Assembly: GCA_013043825.1 (NCBI GenBank)
Contig: JABDNM010000109.1
Coordinates: 1-47,280, forward strand
Length of the DNA: 47,280 nucleotides
Reading direction: 5' to 3'
From: Flavobacteriaceae bacterium
GTDB taxonomy: Bacteria; Bacteroidota; Bacteroidia; Flavobacteriales; Flavobacteriaceae
Below the pieces are notes generated by a model. The model was not told the DNA's origin. It did no database searches and worked only from the letters and a program-made list of their open reading frames with translations. The position numbers and the translations under genes are program-made. Positions 1 through 8,679 of this stretch are shown piece by piece. Positions within the stretch are counted from its first letter, which is position 1; every line of letters starts with the position of its first letter.

Positions 1-473
1 TCGACGCGGTGGTAACCAGCGGTGCTTTTGACTCCAGTCATACTATCGAGGCTACGGCCATGGGAATAGGAGATTACCTCTTCCAGCTGGACGACGGTCC
101 CTTCCAGAGTGAGGGCAGCTTCACGGGTGTGGAGCCTGGCAATCACCTGGTGACCATCAAGGATGCCAATGGATGTGGTAGTGTTAGCATCGAACTAGGG
201 GTGATCGATTACCCCCGTGTGGTAACGCCCAACCAGGACGGATTCCACGATACCTGGAACATCACAGGAATTGCCAATGGAGACCCTTCCGCAAAAATTT
301 ATATATTTGACAAGTTCGGAAAGTTGTTGAAGCAATTAAGCCCGCTAGGACCTGGCTGGGATGGAACCTATAATGGTAATCCACTTCCGTCCAGTGATTA
401 CTGGTTTAGAGTGGAATACAAAGAGAACGATACCCAAAAAGAGTTTACAGGGCATTTTACCCTAAAACGTTAA
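1..473 (+). CDS. C-terminal part of a T9SS-secreted (type B sorting domain) surface protein, 5' truncated
   Basis: The reading frame is open from the window edge, so the true start lies upstream; the first in-frame GTG at 9 is not taken as the start. The last ~85 residues show the gliding-associated CHU_C / type B sorting pattern: VVTPNQDGFHDTWNI, then IYIFDKFGKLLKQL, GWDGTYNGNPLPSSDYWF and a final FTGHFTLKR. This domain directs export through the type IX secretion system to the cell surface in Bacteroidota. Residues before it are Gly/Asp-rich, as in adhesin repeats. The stop lies 9 bases before a PorP/SprF gene, the usual partner of type B substrates, so the two are probably co-transcribed. 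What the protein binds cannot be read from this fragment. Confidence 0.9.
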   Translation, partial: DAVVTSGAFDSSHTIEATAMGIGDYLFQLDDGPFQSEGSFTGVEPGNHLVTIKDANGCGSVSIELGVIDYPRVVTPNQDGFHDTWNITGIANGDPSAKIYIFDKFGKLLKQLSPLGPGWDGTYNGNPLPSSDYWFRVEYKENDTQKEFTGHFTLKR

Positions 474-482
474 GCAGCTACT

Positions 483-1514
483 ATGAAGATTAACAAGACC
501 TACTTAAGCTTAGTTTTAATTTGTTCCTTCTTTTTTGCGCAAGCACAAGATGGAATCCCCACTTATAGCGATTACTTTTCAGATAATATGTATTTGCTCC
601 ATCCTGCGATGGCCGGAGCCGCTAATTATAACAAACTTAGACTTAGCGCACGCCAGCAGTGGTTTGATCAAGACGAAGCACCCAATTTACAGACTTTAAG
701 TTTCAATGCGCGCGTTGGAGAACGATCCGGACTTGGAGCTATTATATTCAACGATAAGAATGGATACCATTCCCAGGTGGGGGGATATATAACCTACGCC
801 CATCACATACGATTTTCCAGAAGCAACGTTGATTTGAACCAAGTGTCGTTTGGCCTTAGCGCCGGGCTGATACAATCACGTCTGGATGAAACCCGATTCG
901 ACCCTAATGACTTCGATCCGGTGATCGCCGGGATCATCCAAAGTAGTTCGTATTTCAACATCGACGCAGGAGTCTCTTACAATTTCCTGAACTTTTCAGC
1001 TCACTTAACAGCGAAAAATCTCATCTTCCAGAACAGAAACCTTTTTACCCAGGATCTGGAGCCGAACAATCAACGCACTTATCTGTTCTCTTCGGCTTAC
1101 TATGCACCTACCGCATACGGGAAGTGGGCCTTCGAGCCAGGATTCCTGTTTCAATGGAAAGAACGTACCGGAGAGCAGGCGATCGATGTAAATTTCAAAG
1201 CCTACAGAGAATTGGAATTTGGACGAGTCTGGGGAGGTCTTTCCTATAGAAGAAGCTTCGATGGTGCCGAATACCTGGATGGAAACGAGATAAAGAACCA
1301 GAAATTACAGTACTTCACCCCAGTGCTTGGAGTGAATTTCAATAAGTTCATGTTTGCGTATACCTATACCTATCAGTCCGGGAGCGTTCGCTTTGAGAAT
1401 GGTGGCTTCCACCAGATCACCTTGGGATATAACTTCCTGGAGGGAAAGATCGTTCGTTGGTCTCAGGATATGCGTTACAATGGAATGTTAAGACCAAATA
1501 CAAAAGGTCGATAA
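483..1514 (+). CDS. PorP/SprF family type IX secretion membrane protein
   Basis: 343-residue protein with a cleavable signal peptide (hydrophobic stretch ending in FFAQAQ, about residue 21) and an outer-membrane beta-barrel pattern rich in alternating aromatic strands. Family hallmarks are YSDYFSDNMYLLHPAMAGA near the N-terminus, followed by LSARQQWF and a C-terminal strand HQITLGYNF. SprF/PorP-like proteins sit in the outer membrane and are needed to attach or export specific T9SS type B substrates; one usually lies just downstream of its substrate gene, as here. A strong intrinsic terminator follows the stop. Length and motifs fit the family well; the specific substrate is inferred only from adjacency. 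Confidence 0.93.
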   Translation: MKINKTYLSLVLICSFFFAQAQDGIPTYSDYFSDNMYLLHPAMAGAANYNKLRLSARQQWFDQDEAPNLQTLSFNARVGERSGLGAIIFNDKNGYHSQVGGYITYAHHIRFSRSNVDLNQVSFGLSAGLIQSRLDETRFDPNDFDPVIAGIIQSSSYFNIDAGVSYNFLNFSAHLTAKNLIFQNRNLFTQDLEPNNQRTYLFSSAYYAPTAYGKWAFEPGFLFQWKERTGEQAIDVNFKAYRELEFGRVWGGLSYRRSFDGAEYLDGNEIKNQKLQYFTPVLGVNFNKFMFAYTYTYQSGSVRFENGGFHQITLGYNFLEGKIVRWSQDMRYNGMLRPNTKGR

Positions 1515-1537
1515 CAGATCGATTCAGTAAAAAACTA

Positions 1538-1568
1538 AGAAAGCCCCGTATCACGGGGCTTTTTTTAG
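1538..1568 (+). terminator. Intrinsic terminator after the PorP/SprF gene, probably bidirectional
   Basis: Perfect 8-bp inverted repeat AGCCCCGT (1542-1549) / ACGGGGCT (1553-1560) with a 3-base loop, followed by six T on the plus strand and preceded by an A-rich run that acts as the T-tract on the minus strand. The TAA stop of the convergent vWFA gene (1565-1567) lies inside the T-tract, so one hairpin serves both genes. Confidence 0.92.
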
Positions 1569-2716
1569 TTCCAGGTATATTCCTTCTTTTCAGCTTGTCG
1601 CTTCAGCGCTTCAATCATAGCACTTTCCAGGCCATTGGCGTTCTCCTTTTTTTGTTTGGCGATATATGCTCTTCGTTGCTCATTCAGTTTTGCAATTTCT
1701 TGCTGAATGCGAACGCGTTCCTCTTTTTGTTGTTTTACATAGGCCTTGATCTCCGACTTCGATTTGCCCTTTAAATTGTCGGGCAGGTCTTCGTCCTTTA
1801 GCTTGTCATAACTAAACCCCTCCTCTTCTTCTGCATCTACCAGGTCCCAAGAGCTATTTTTATAAAGGTGAGAACTTTTCGAGACCGTTCGGCTTACAGC
1901 ATTTTCTTTACTGAATCCTGCGGCATTAGTATCCTGAGCAGCCTGTACTTCGTATTTTTTTCTGCCTCTGGTTCCATAAGGAACATACGTACCATTGAGT
2001 TGAATATTTAACTGAAGGATCAAGTCATCGAATGGAGATGCGATATGAACTGTCTTTTGATCATGATTGATCGCCATATAATCTCCATACGCAATTCGGG
2101 CACCATCCTGCCATTTCGAACTAATGCCATGTCGGTAATCACCACAGAAAATAGTGTTAACCACCACATCTTTTTCCTTGGCATTATTTCCTGCATCTCG
2201 GTAATCTACATTCCCTTGCGTAAATGGTTCGTTCCCGGCGATAAAGATCATTTTTAGGTCGTCTGCATCATTTCCCCAGTCCAATTCATTGAGGGAAGTC
2301 TGGATTACTGTTCCGCAATATTCGCTTCCTCCATTGGTTGTGAGGGAAAAAAGTTCTTTGGATACATCGTCCAGATCGCTGGTGAATGGTAAGATCTTTC
2401 GAACATAGCCATTTCGTGAACTTAGATTATCATTACCGTACTCATACAAGGCGATCTCCAAATTAGGTCGCTGGTTTCGGCATTTGGCGTAAGAGAGCTC
2501 ATTAACGATCTCCCAAAGCTGTGCTTTGGCCTGATCGATCAAACCATCCATACTGTTTGAAGTGTCCAGAAGCAGGGCCACCTTAATATAAGGTTTGGAT
2601 GGATAATTCGACTCTTTCACATCGTTGTGAAAAGCCAATTCATTTTTTACGTTGTCATTACATGCCGTTAAGGTGGCAAACGAAAACAACAAGGCAATAG
2701 TTTGTAGGGTTTTCAT
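1565..2716 (-). CDS. von Willebrand factor A domain lipoprotein
   Basis: 383 residues. A lipoprotein signal ends in LTAC with Cys19 as the likely lipidated residue. A vWA domain follows from about residue 44 to 220: KVALLLDTSNSMDGLI contains the metal-ion-dependent adhesion site motif DxSxS (Asp51, Ser53, Ser55), and the downstream TTNGGSEYCG and IFIAGNEPF segments fit the other metal-site loops. The last ~110 residues are highly charged and predicted helical (KGKSKSEIKAYVKQQKEERV). vWA domains mediate metal-dependent protein-protein contacts; this one is probably periplasmic or surface anchored. It is a single gene convergent with the porP operon; the ligand is unknown. Confidence 0.85.
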   Translation of the reverse strand: MKTLQTIALLFSFATLTACNDNVKNELAFHNDVKESNYPSKPYIKVALLLDTSNSMDGLIDQAKAQLWEIVNELSYAKCRNQRPNLEIALYEYGNDNLSSRNGYVRKILPFTSDLDDVSKELFSLTTNGGSEYCGTVIQTSLNELDWGNDADDLKMIFIAGNEPFTQGNVDYRDAGNNAKEKDVVVNTIFCGDYRHGISSKWQDGARIAYGDYMAINHDQKTVHIASPFDDLILQLNIQLNGTYVPYGTRGRKKYEVQAAQDTNAAGFSKENAVSRTVSKSSHLYKNSSWDLVDAEEEEGFSYDKLKDEDLPDNLKGKSKSEIKAYVKQQKEERVRIQQEIAKLNEQRRAYIAKQKKENANGLESAMIEALKRQAEKKEYTWN

Positions 2717-2874
2717 AATAAATTCATTTAATTTGGAAGTAAACCTACGCGGAAGAAAACTGAAATAAAATAAACTTTGAGGGAACTGACTCTTTCATTG
2801 AGGGAACACAACCAGGGTGTTAGTGAAAGGTATTTTTCAGGTACTTTTCTGAAGCGAATTGGTTTGGCGTCATT

Positions 2875-2904
2875 TTTGGAACAACCATAAAGTACGTAAG
2901 TTTA
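2875..2904 (+). promoter_or_regulatory. Candidate Bacteroidota promoter for the kinase-LytTR operon
   Basis: TTTG at 2875-2878, 18-base spacer, then TAAGTTTA at 2897-2904, which matches TAnnTTTG except for the last base. The start codon is only 8 bases downstream, so the transcript would be nearly leaderless. Spacing and -33 box fit; the short leader lowers confidence. Confidence 0.4.
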
Positions 2905-2912
2905 CATTCTAA

Positions 2913-5123
2913 ATGAAGGTGAGACAACATATAATCATATCGATTCTTTTCATTTTCCTCTCGCAAGTGGGCCTGAATGCACAGACCAAACGAGCCGAGG
3001 CTTCTGAATTCATACTGAAAGGCCAGGTTTTGAATGCGGAAGATAACAGTCCCATACCATTGGTGAACGTTGAGATCACGGGGAAAGGATATGCAACCAC
3101 AAATAGGGCGGGCGAATTTCAGATCTCTGCCAAGGTGGGAGATGAACTAGTGATTCGCAGTGACGATTTTAAGACCATTTATCACATAGTCAAGGACCAA
3201 CAAAGGATCACGGTACGCGTTGAGAAGGCTTTGGAAGTGGAGGCGGTCATGTCGAAACGCTCGCGAAATGATGCGATCGATTACTTTAAAGTGTATATCG
3301 ATTCAGCCAAAATTGCTTTGAAAAGTGATGCTAAGAAAAGTATCGACTATGTGAACAAAGCCCTTGAGACCGTTACCGGAAAGCGAACCAATGAATTTCA
3401 AAACGCGGTTGCTTTTGAAACCCTGGGAGATATCAACCTGTATTGGCAATTACCGGACCTGGCGATCACCAATTACAAGGAAAGTATTCGATCCAGGCCT
3501 TTGGCAGCGACCCGGATAAAATTGGCCAAGGCCTTTATGATGAATAATAATTACCAGGAGAGTATTGGTGAATACAATAAGTTGCTTCAGCTAAACCTTT
3601 CCAATTACCAACGTGTGGAGGTTTTTGAGGGTTTGGGCGACAATTACAAGGCCACCAAGGATGCGATCAAAAGTGTATTCAATTATCAGAAGGCCCTGGA
3701 CTTAGCCAATCAACATAAGATCACGCCCAAGGTAACCGATTTGAATTCGAAAATAGGCGAGGCCTACGCTCAAAGTGGGGCCATCGAAGAGGCCCAGGAA
3801 TATTTTGGAAATTCATTGTTGCTTTCAGAAGGAGAAAATAAGAAACGAGCTGTTCAGGAAAAAGATAAAGTAGCAGATTTTTACAATCAGAAGCAAGATT
3901 TCGCCAAGGAGATCGAACTTCGCCAGGAGGCACTGAACGAATTGGAATCCATGGATGATGAGGAAGGGTTGCCCGAAAATAATTCGGGAGTTGGCCTGCT
4001 TTCCCCCCAGCGGCAAAATTACAAGATCGCGAACGCCTATGTTGCCCAGGATAAATACGAAGAAGCAATCCCGTTCCTGGAAAGGAGTATTAGTGAGGCC
4101 GATGCAAAGGAGGATTTGGTGGTTCAAAAAGATGCCACCCGAAAACTTTCCGAGATCTACCGCGATATTGGGGATTTCGACAAGGCTGCCGAGGGTTACC
4201 AGCGTTATGTAGAAGTAGTCGATGAGCTGTACGTAAAAAAGGAACAAGAACTCTCTCAAGCCACTCGTTTCAGTAAGGAGATCGCCCTTAAGCAAAACCG
4301 TATCTCCAGTTTGGAAAGTGAGCGAGCGATCAACGAAAGTCGATATAAACTCGCATTCGAAAATCAAGAACTCATTCAGAAGAACAACCTGGTTCAAAAA
4401 TGGATCATAGGATCGCTAATCGCCCTGGCTCTATTGCTATTATACACCGCTTACAGCCAGCGAAAAAATGCCAGGCAGCAGCAGTATGCCAACAATCTGC
4501 TTGCCTTGAAATCGCTTCGCACCCAGATGAATCCGCATTTTATCTTCAATGCCCTGAATTCAGTAAACAGTTTTATTGCGAGCAATGATGAGCGGGCCGC
4601 AAATAAGTATTTGAGCGAGTTCTCCCAATTGATGCGTTCGGTATTGGAGAATAGCGACGAGGACTTCATACCCCTGTCCAAGGAGATCGAATTGCTTCGC
4701 CTATATGTGAAGCTGGAACATTTCAGGTTCCGGGATAAATTCGATTACAAGGTAACAGTAGACGAAGCGCTGAATGTGGATGATTTCGTGATACCACCCA
4801 TGCTATTACAGCCCTACGTGGAGAATGCGGTATGGCATGGACTTCGCTACAAAGAAAAGAAGGGACTTTTGGAAATCGATTTTGCCCAGCGCGATTCAGA
4901 AACAGTTGTGATCACCATAACCGATGATGGAATTGGCCGGAAAAAATCCAAAGAATTTAAAACCGATCATCAAAAGAAACAAAAGTCGAAGGGAATGGGC
5001 AATATCAAACGACGAATTGCCATACTAAATGATATGTACAAGGATAAGGTGGATGTGACCGTAGAAGACTTGAACGACCAGGAAGAGGGAACACAGGTCC
5101 GCCTAATTTTAAAGAAAGATTAA
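2913..5123 (+). CDS. CarboxypepD-TPR sensor histidine kinase (LytS-type kinase domain)
   Basis: 736-residue membrane kinase. In order: signal peptide (to about residue 24, LNAQ); a CarboxypepD_reg-like beta-sandwich (about 32-105, FILKGQVLNAEDNSPIPLVN); TPR repeats (about 130-440); a coiled-coil linker; one transmembrane helix (about 497-515); and a His_kinase/PF06580 core. The phosphoacceptor is His542 in LRTQMNPHFIFNALNSV, the N-box is PYVENAVWHGL and the G-box is DDGIGRKKS. The TPR part is therefore probably periplasmic and senses an envelope signal. The cognate LytTR regulator starts one base after the stop, so translation is tightly linked. A carboxypeptidase-regulatory domain in a kinase sensor is less common than TPRs alone. 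The signal is unknown. Confidence 0.92.
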   Translation: MKVRQHIIISILFIFLSQVGLNAQTKRAEASEFILKGQVLNAEDNSPIPLVNVEITGKGYATTNRAGEFQISAKVGDELVIRSDDFKTIYHIVKDQQRITVRVEKALEVEAVMSKRSRNDAIDYFKVYIDSAKIALKSDAKKSIDYVNKALETVTGKRTNEFQNAVAFETLGDINLYWQLPDLAITNYKESIRSRPLAATRIKLAKAFMMNNNYQESIGEYNKLLQLNLSNYQRVEVFEGLGDNYKATKDAIKSVFNYQKALDLANQHKITPKVTDLNSKIGEAYAQSGAIEEAQEYFGNSLLLSEGENKKRAVQEKDKVADFYNQKQDFAKEIELRQEALNELESMDDEEGLPENNSGVGLLSPQRQNYKIANAYVAQDKYEEAIPFLERSISEADAKEDLVVQKDATRKLSEIYRDIGDFDKAAEGYQRYVEVVDELYVKKEQELSQATRFSKEIALKQNRISSLESERAINESRYKLAFENQELIQKNNLVQKWIIGSLIALALLLLYTAYSQRKNARQQQYANNLLALKSLRTQMNPHFIFNALNSVNSFIASNDERAANKYLSEFSQLMRSVLENSDEDFIPLSKEIELLRLYVKLEHFRFRDKFDYKVTVDEALNVDDFVIPPMLLQPYVENAVWHGLRYKEKKGLLEIDFAQRDSETVVITITDDGIGRKKSKEFKTDHQKKQKSKGMGNIKRRIAILNDMYKDKVDVTVEDLNDQEEGTQVRLILKKD

Positions 5124-5124
5124 A

Positions 5125-5856
5125 ATGAACTTAAAAGCAATCATCGTAGAAGACGAGGAGACAAGCCGTGAGATCCTCAGGAATTATATTGCAAAGTATT
5201 GTCCCAAAGTCGAAGTTTTAGGAGAAGCTGCCAATGTGGACGAGGCATTGGTGCTTATTCGCAACAACGAGTTGGACCTGGTGTTTTTGGATGTAGAAAT
5301 GCCGTACGGAAATGCTTTCGATCTTTTGGATAAAGTAGGTGATCGAACTTTCGAGACGGTATTCGTCACCGCCTATGACCACTATGCAATCGATGCACTG
5401 AATGCACACGCCTCCTACTATCTTTTGAAGCCCATATCCATCGATAAGTTAATAGAGGCTGTAGATTATGTGAAGGAGATCAAAGAAAAGGAGGACAGCC
5501 TTCAGAATACCATATTAAAACCTAAACAAGCCACGATTTCCGGGAAGATCACTATTCCCTTACAAAATGGATTTGAAGTACTTGAGATCGAAGATATTTT
5601 GTATTGTCAGGCCGACGATAACTATACACAGATATTTTTGCTGAATAAGAAGAAACTGGTGAGTAAGACGTTGAAATATTTTGAGGAAACCCTCGCAGAT
5701 AATGGTTTTGCCCGGGTTCATAAATCGTACTTGGTAAATGTAAACGCCATAAGCGAGTACCGAAAAGGTAAAGGCGGCAGCGTGGTATTGAATAATGGGA
5801 AGGAGATCATGGTAAGTCCGGCGCGTAAAAAAGCATTACTTTCTCACTTCAGTTAA
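5125..5856 (+). CDS. LytTR family response regulator
   Basis: 243 residues: an N-terminal receiver domain (about 4-120) with acidic pocket EDEE and phosphoacceptor Asp56 in LVFLDVEMP, conserved TAYD and the KPI Lys switch region (LKPISIDKL). A LytTR DNA-binding domain follows (about 140-240: IEDILYCQADDNYTQIFL, FARVHKSYLVNVNAI). LytTR regulators bind direct-repeat sites and activate a few target operons. It follows the kinase gene by one base, so it is the cognate partner. Target genes cannot be told from the window. Confidence 0.95.
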   Translation: MNLKAIIVEDEETSREILRNYIAKYCPKVEVLGEAANVDEALVLIRNNELDLVFLDVEMPYGNAFDLLDKVGDRTFETVFVTAYDHYAIDALNAHASYYLLKPISIDKLIEAVDYVKEIKEKEDSLQNTILKPKQATISGKITIPLQNGFEVLEIEDILYCQADDNYTQIFLLNKKKLVSKTLKYFEETLADNGFARVHKSYLVNVNAISEYRKGKGGSVVLNNGKEIMVSPARKKALLSHFS

Positions 5857-5868
5857 AACCATCAGGCA

Positions 5869-6381
5869 ATGATCATTAAGGCCGTGAACGGCATCCATCC
5901 CGAAATTCCAGAAGATTGTTTTATCGCAGACAACGCGACCCTGGTTGGAGACGTGGTCCTGGGAAGCCAGTGCAGTGTTTGGTTCAATGCTGTGATCCGT
6001 GGTGATGTGCACTACATCAAAATTGGGAATAAAGTAAATATCCAGGATGGGGCTGTGATCCATGCTACCTATCGAACTTCGCCCACCAATATTGGGAACA
6101 ATGTGTCTATTGGGCACAACGCGATTGTCCATGGTTGCACCGTGAAAGACAATGTATTAATTGGCATGGGCAGTATAGTGATGGACGATTGTATAATTGA
6201 AAGCAACAGCATTATTGCGGCAGGAGCGGTGGTAACAAAAAATACCCATGTAGAGAGCGGGAGTATCTATGCCGGGATACCAGCCAGAAAAGTGAAGGAT
6301 ATTAGCCGGGAGTTACTGGAAGGAGAAATCCATCGAATCGCTGAAAACTACATTAAATATGCCTCCTGGTTCCGGGAGTAA
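5869..6381 (+). CDS. Gamma-carbonic-anhydrase-like left-handed beta-helix protein
   Basis: 170 residues, full length for the YrdA/PaaY/gamma-CA family. Hexapeptide-repeat pattern runs through residues ~20-130 (VGDVVLGSQCSVWFNAVIRGD). The zinc-ligand histidines are present: His65 in GAVIHATY, then His83 and His88 in SIGHNAIVHGC, and the conserved RGD at 44-46. Members bind a metal and some act as carbonic anhydrases or hydrolases; actual activity is often unproven. The gene lies 12 bases after the LytTR gene and is probably transcribed with it, which may be coincidental packing. It ends 2 bases from the convergent murI stop with no clear terminator between them. Confidence 0.88.
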   Translation: MIIKAVNGIHPEIPEDCFIADNATLVGDVVLGSQCSVWFNAVIRGDVHYIKIGNKVNIQDGAVIHATYRTSPTNIGNNVSIGHNAIVHGCTVKDNVLIGMGSIVMDDCIIESNSIIAAGAVVTKNTHVESGSIYAGIPARKVKDISRELLEGEIHRIAENYIKYASWFRE

Positions 6382-6383
6382 AA

Positions 6384-7175
6384 TTAGAATTCCCTTACCT
6401 CTATTGAGATCGACTCATTAAATTCTTGCAATAACTTTTGCAGGGTCGAGGCACTTGTATTGGTGTAAAATTGGTGAGTAGCCGAAATGTCTTCAAGGTT
6501 CAATAGTTCATTTTTTTCCAGTACTGCTTTGGTTTGCCGGGCAACCGCGGCGCCGGAGTCTATGATCTTAATTTCCTTGGGGAGTAGTTCTTGCATCAAT
6601 GGGATTAAATAAGGGTAATGACTGCAGCCTAATACTATATGGTCCACCTTTGCGTCTAACATAGGCTGCAAGTAGTTCTGAAGTAGCTCTCTTAATTCAC
6701 TGCTGTCTAAATCGCCTTGCTCAATAAGTGGCACCAGGCCTTTTCCTATTACTTCGGTGATTCGAATTCCATTCGCGAATAGTTCTGAAGTCTTGTGGAA
6801 CAAGTCACTACTTAAGGTTCCTTTAGTAGCCAGGATCCCAATGCTCCTGGTATGTGTTTGTAAGGCTGCGGGTTTGATGGCCGGTTCTATTCCAATAAAC
6901 GGAATATCATAGGTGGCGCGTAATTCGGAGATGGCATTGGTAGTCGCCGTGTTACAGGCAACAACTATGAGTTTGCACCCTGCATCGAGCAGGAGTTCTG
7001 TATTTTTTTTACTCAGTTGAATAATCTCTTCCCTCTTTCGTTCCCCGTAGGGTGCATTCCTACTATCGGCCAGGTACATGGTTCGCTCGTAGGGCAGCAG
7101 TCGATGGATCTCCTTCCAGATGGAAGTCCCGCCAACACCCGAATCGAAAATACCTATGGGAGCCAATCTATTCAT
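6384..7175 (-). CDS. murI: Glutamate racemase
   Basis: 263 residues from ATG at 7175; the longer frame would need a TTG at 7196 lying inside the preceding terminator, so the ATG is preferred. Converts L-glutamate to D-glutamate for peptidoglycan, in the cytoplasm. Family landmarks: IGIFDSGVGG at the N-terminus, DSRNAPYG, first catalytic Cys74 in VVACNTATTNA, and second catalytic Cys184 in LGCSHYPYL. It lies at the end of the envelope-biogenesis gene run on the minus strand, but a terminator separates it from the ompH genes, so it may have its own promoter or depend on readthrough. Confidence 0.95.
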   Translation of the reverse strand: MNRLAPIGIFDSGVGGTSIWKEIHRLLPYERTMYLADSRNAPYGERKREEIIQLSKKNTELLLDAGCKLIVVACNTATTNAISELRATYDIPFIGIEPAIKPAALQTHTRSIGILATKGTLSSDLFHKTSELFANGIRITEVIGKGLVPLIEQGDLDSSELRELLQNYLQPMLDAKVDHIVLGCSHYPYLIPLMQELLPKEIKIIDSGAAVARQTKAVLEKNELLNLEDISATHQFYTNTSASTLQKLLQEFNESISIEVREF

Positions 7176-7192
7176 GAATGGATTAAAGATAT

Positions 7193-7227
7193 ACAAAAAG
7201 ACCCCATGGAATGTATCCCATGGGGTC
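7193..7227 (-). terminator. Terminator of the bamA-ompH operon
   Basis: Perfect 9-bp inverted repeat ACCCCATGG (7201-7209) / CCATGGGGT (7218-7226) with an 8-base loop. On the minus strand it is followed by CTTTTTGT. It sits 22 bases past the ompH stop and just before murI. Confidence 0.8.
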
Positions 7228-7248
7228 GTTACTATTTTTCAAGATGAA

Positions 7249-7755
7249 TTAAATTCCTAATTCCTTCTTTACACTAGAAAGGAGGTCGGTACCATCGGCG
7301 AGGATCACACCGTTTCCGGTTGCCGAATCCAAAACATACTGAAACCCTTGGGTTCTTGCCACTTTTTGGATGGCGGTTCTGGCTTTTTCAAGGATAGGTT
7401 GTAATAGGTCTACTTCCTTCTTTTGAAGATCCTGTAGAGCTTGGTTTCTGTAATCACCAATGTTCTTTTGCATTCCTTGCACCTCTTCAACGCGTTTCAA
7501 GTTCTCTTCCTCGGTCTTGCTGGCGGCTTCCCCATCGTATTGCTTTACTTTGGTTTCCCACTCCTTCATCATGGACTTGATCTCAGCATCGTATGTTTTT
7601 TGTAGTTTTTCCAATTGACTCTGAGCTGCTTTCATCTCCGGCATTGCTTCCACGAGTGCCTGTGTATCGATGTGGGCCACTTTGGATTGTGCGTTTAAAC
7701 TAGTAGCTCCAATAAAAAGTAAGGCTGCTACAAAAAGTAATTTTAAATTTTTCAT
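7249..7755 (-). CDS. OmpH/Skp family periplasmic chaperone (second copy)
   Basis: 168 residues with a signal peptide ending about residue 22 (ATSLNAQ). The mature protein matches OmpH/Skp: KVAHIDTQALVEAMPEM, a long charged coiled-coil hairpin (about 45-110, rich in KK/EE and Q), then VARTQGFQYVLDSATGNGVILADGTDL. Skp forms a jellyfish-shaped trimer that holds unfolded outer-membrane proteins for the BAM complex. It is the last gene before the terminator, 41 bases after a longer paralogue. The size fits E. coli Skp, so this is the more canonical of the two. Confidence 0.92.
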   Translation of the reverse strand: MKNLKLLFVAALLFIGATSLNAQSKVAHIDTQALVEAMPEMKAAQSQLEKLQKTYDAEIKSMMKEWETKVKQYDGEAASKTEEENLKRVEEVQGMQKNIGDYRNQALQDLQKKEVDLLQPILEKARTAIQKVARTQGFQYVLDSATGNGVILADGTDLLSSVKKELGI

Positions 7756-7796
7756 TTTTTGCTGTATTAAATTTAAGTGTTAGATTAAGTTATCAT

Positions 7797-8642
7797 TTAG
7801 TTGCCTTCTCCGTCTCCGTCGCCTTCACCGTCGGTAGGGGGGCCTCCCGTACCTTGTCGTGCTTTAAGGATAGAGTCTTTTCGGCGCTGTCGTTCATCTA
7901 ATAGTCGTTGTCGCTTTTCTTCAAATTGAGCCTTTTGCGCTGCACGAACCGAGTCACGAACTCGTCGACGTTCCTCCATGATCCGGGCGCGTTCATTCTT
8001 TTTGGCTTCTGCGGCCGACTCGCGTTCGGAAACCGCTTCTTCTTCCTCTTCTGAAAGTGCTTCACGGCTTTCAATCTCTCGCTTCTCCCTTCTATTCTTA
8101 GCCTCTTCCCGTTTTGCTGAACGGTTGATACTTCGTAAGACTTGTTCGCTTATATCATTTCTCTTGGCTGCGAATAACATCACTACATCGGCAGATTTGT
8201 CGAAAATAAAATCATACTTTTTTCCTTCAGCAATTTCCTGAACAATATTGAACACCTGGTCCTGAATGGGTTGAACCAACTGTCTTCTTTGGATATCCAG
8301 GTCGCCATTAGGGCCAAAACGATCTTGCTGGTATTTTAGCATTTCATCTTCCAGGATCTTGATCTCCTCTTCACGCTCCTCGATCAATTCTTTGGTAAGT
8401 AACACCCGTTCGTTACTCAAGTTGAGCTTCATTTGTTCAATTTCGTCATTCTTCTTTTCGATGTCCTTTTTCCATCGCTGCACCTTACCCTCCAATTGTG
8501 TAGAGGCTTCCTGATACTCCGGGACACTTTCTAAAATGTACTCCATATCGATATACCCAATACGAGCCCCTCTTTGAGCCTCGGCGCTAAGTGAAAAGCA
8601 CACAAGAGCGAAAGCGAGAAGAATGAATTTAAATGTTTTCAT
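7797..8642 (-). CDS. OmpH/Skp family chaperone with extended charged C-terminal tail (first copy)
   Basis: 281 residues. A signal peptide ends around residue 22 (LSAEAQ). The Skp core follows: RIGYIDMEYILESVPEY, a long coiled coil to ~140, then KYDFIFDKSADVVMLFA. Unlike the shorter paralogue, about 110 extra residues follow; they are extremely charged (REEAKNRREKREIESREAL, repeated RRR/EEE) and end in a Gly/Asp/Glu-rich tail (DGEGDGDGEGN). The tail is likely a long helix followed by a disordered end. The gene lies directly after bamA, consistent with chaperoning outer-membrane proteins. What the tail adds is unknown. Confidence 0.9.
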   Translation of the reverse strand: MKTFKFILLAFALVCFSLSAEAQRGARIGYIDMEYILESVPEYQEASTQLEGKVQRWKKDIEKKNDEIEQMKLNLSNERVLLTKELIEEREEEIKILEDEMLKYQQDRFGPNGDLDIQRRQLVQPIQDQVFNIVQEIAEGKKYDFIFDKSADVVMLFAAKRNDISEQVLRSINRSAKREEAKNRREKREIESREALSEEEEEAVSERESAAEAKKNERARIMEERRRVRDSVRAAQKAQFEEKRQRLLDERQRRKDSILKARQGTGGPPTDGEGDGDGEGN

Positions 8643-8679
8643 AATGCTGGTTGTTACTTAGAAAATATCGTGCCAAAAA

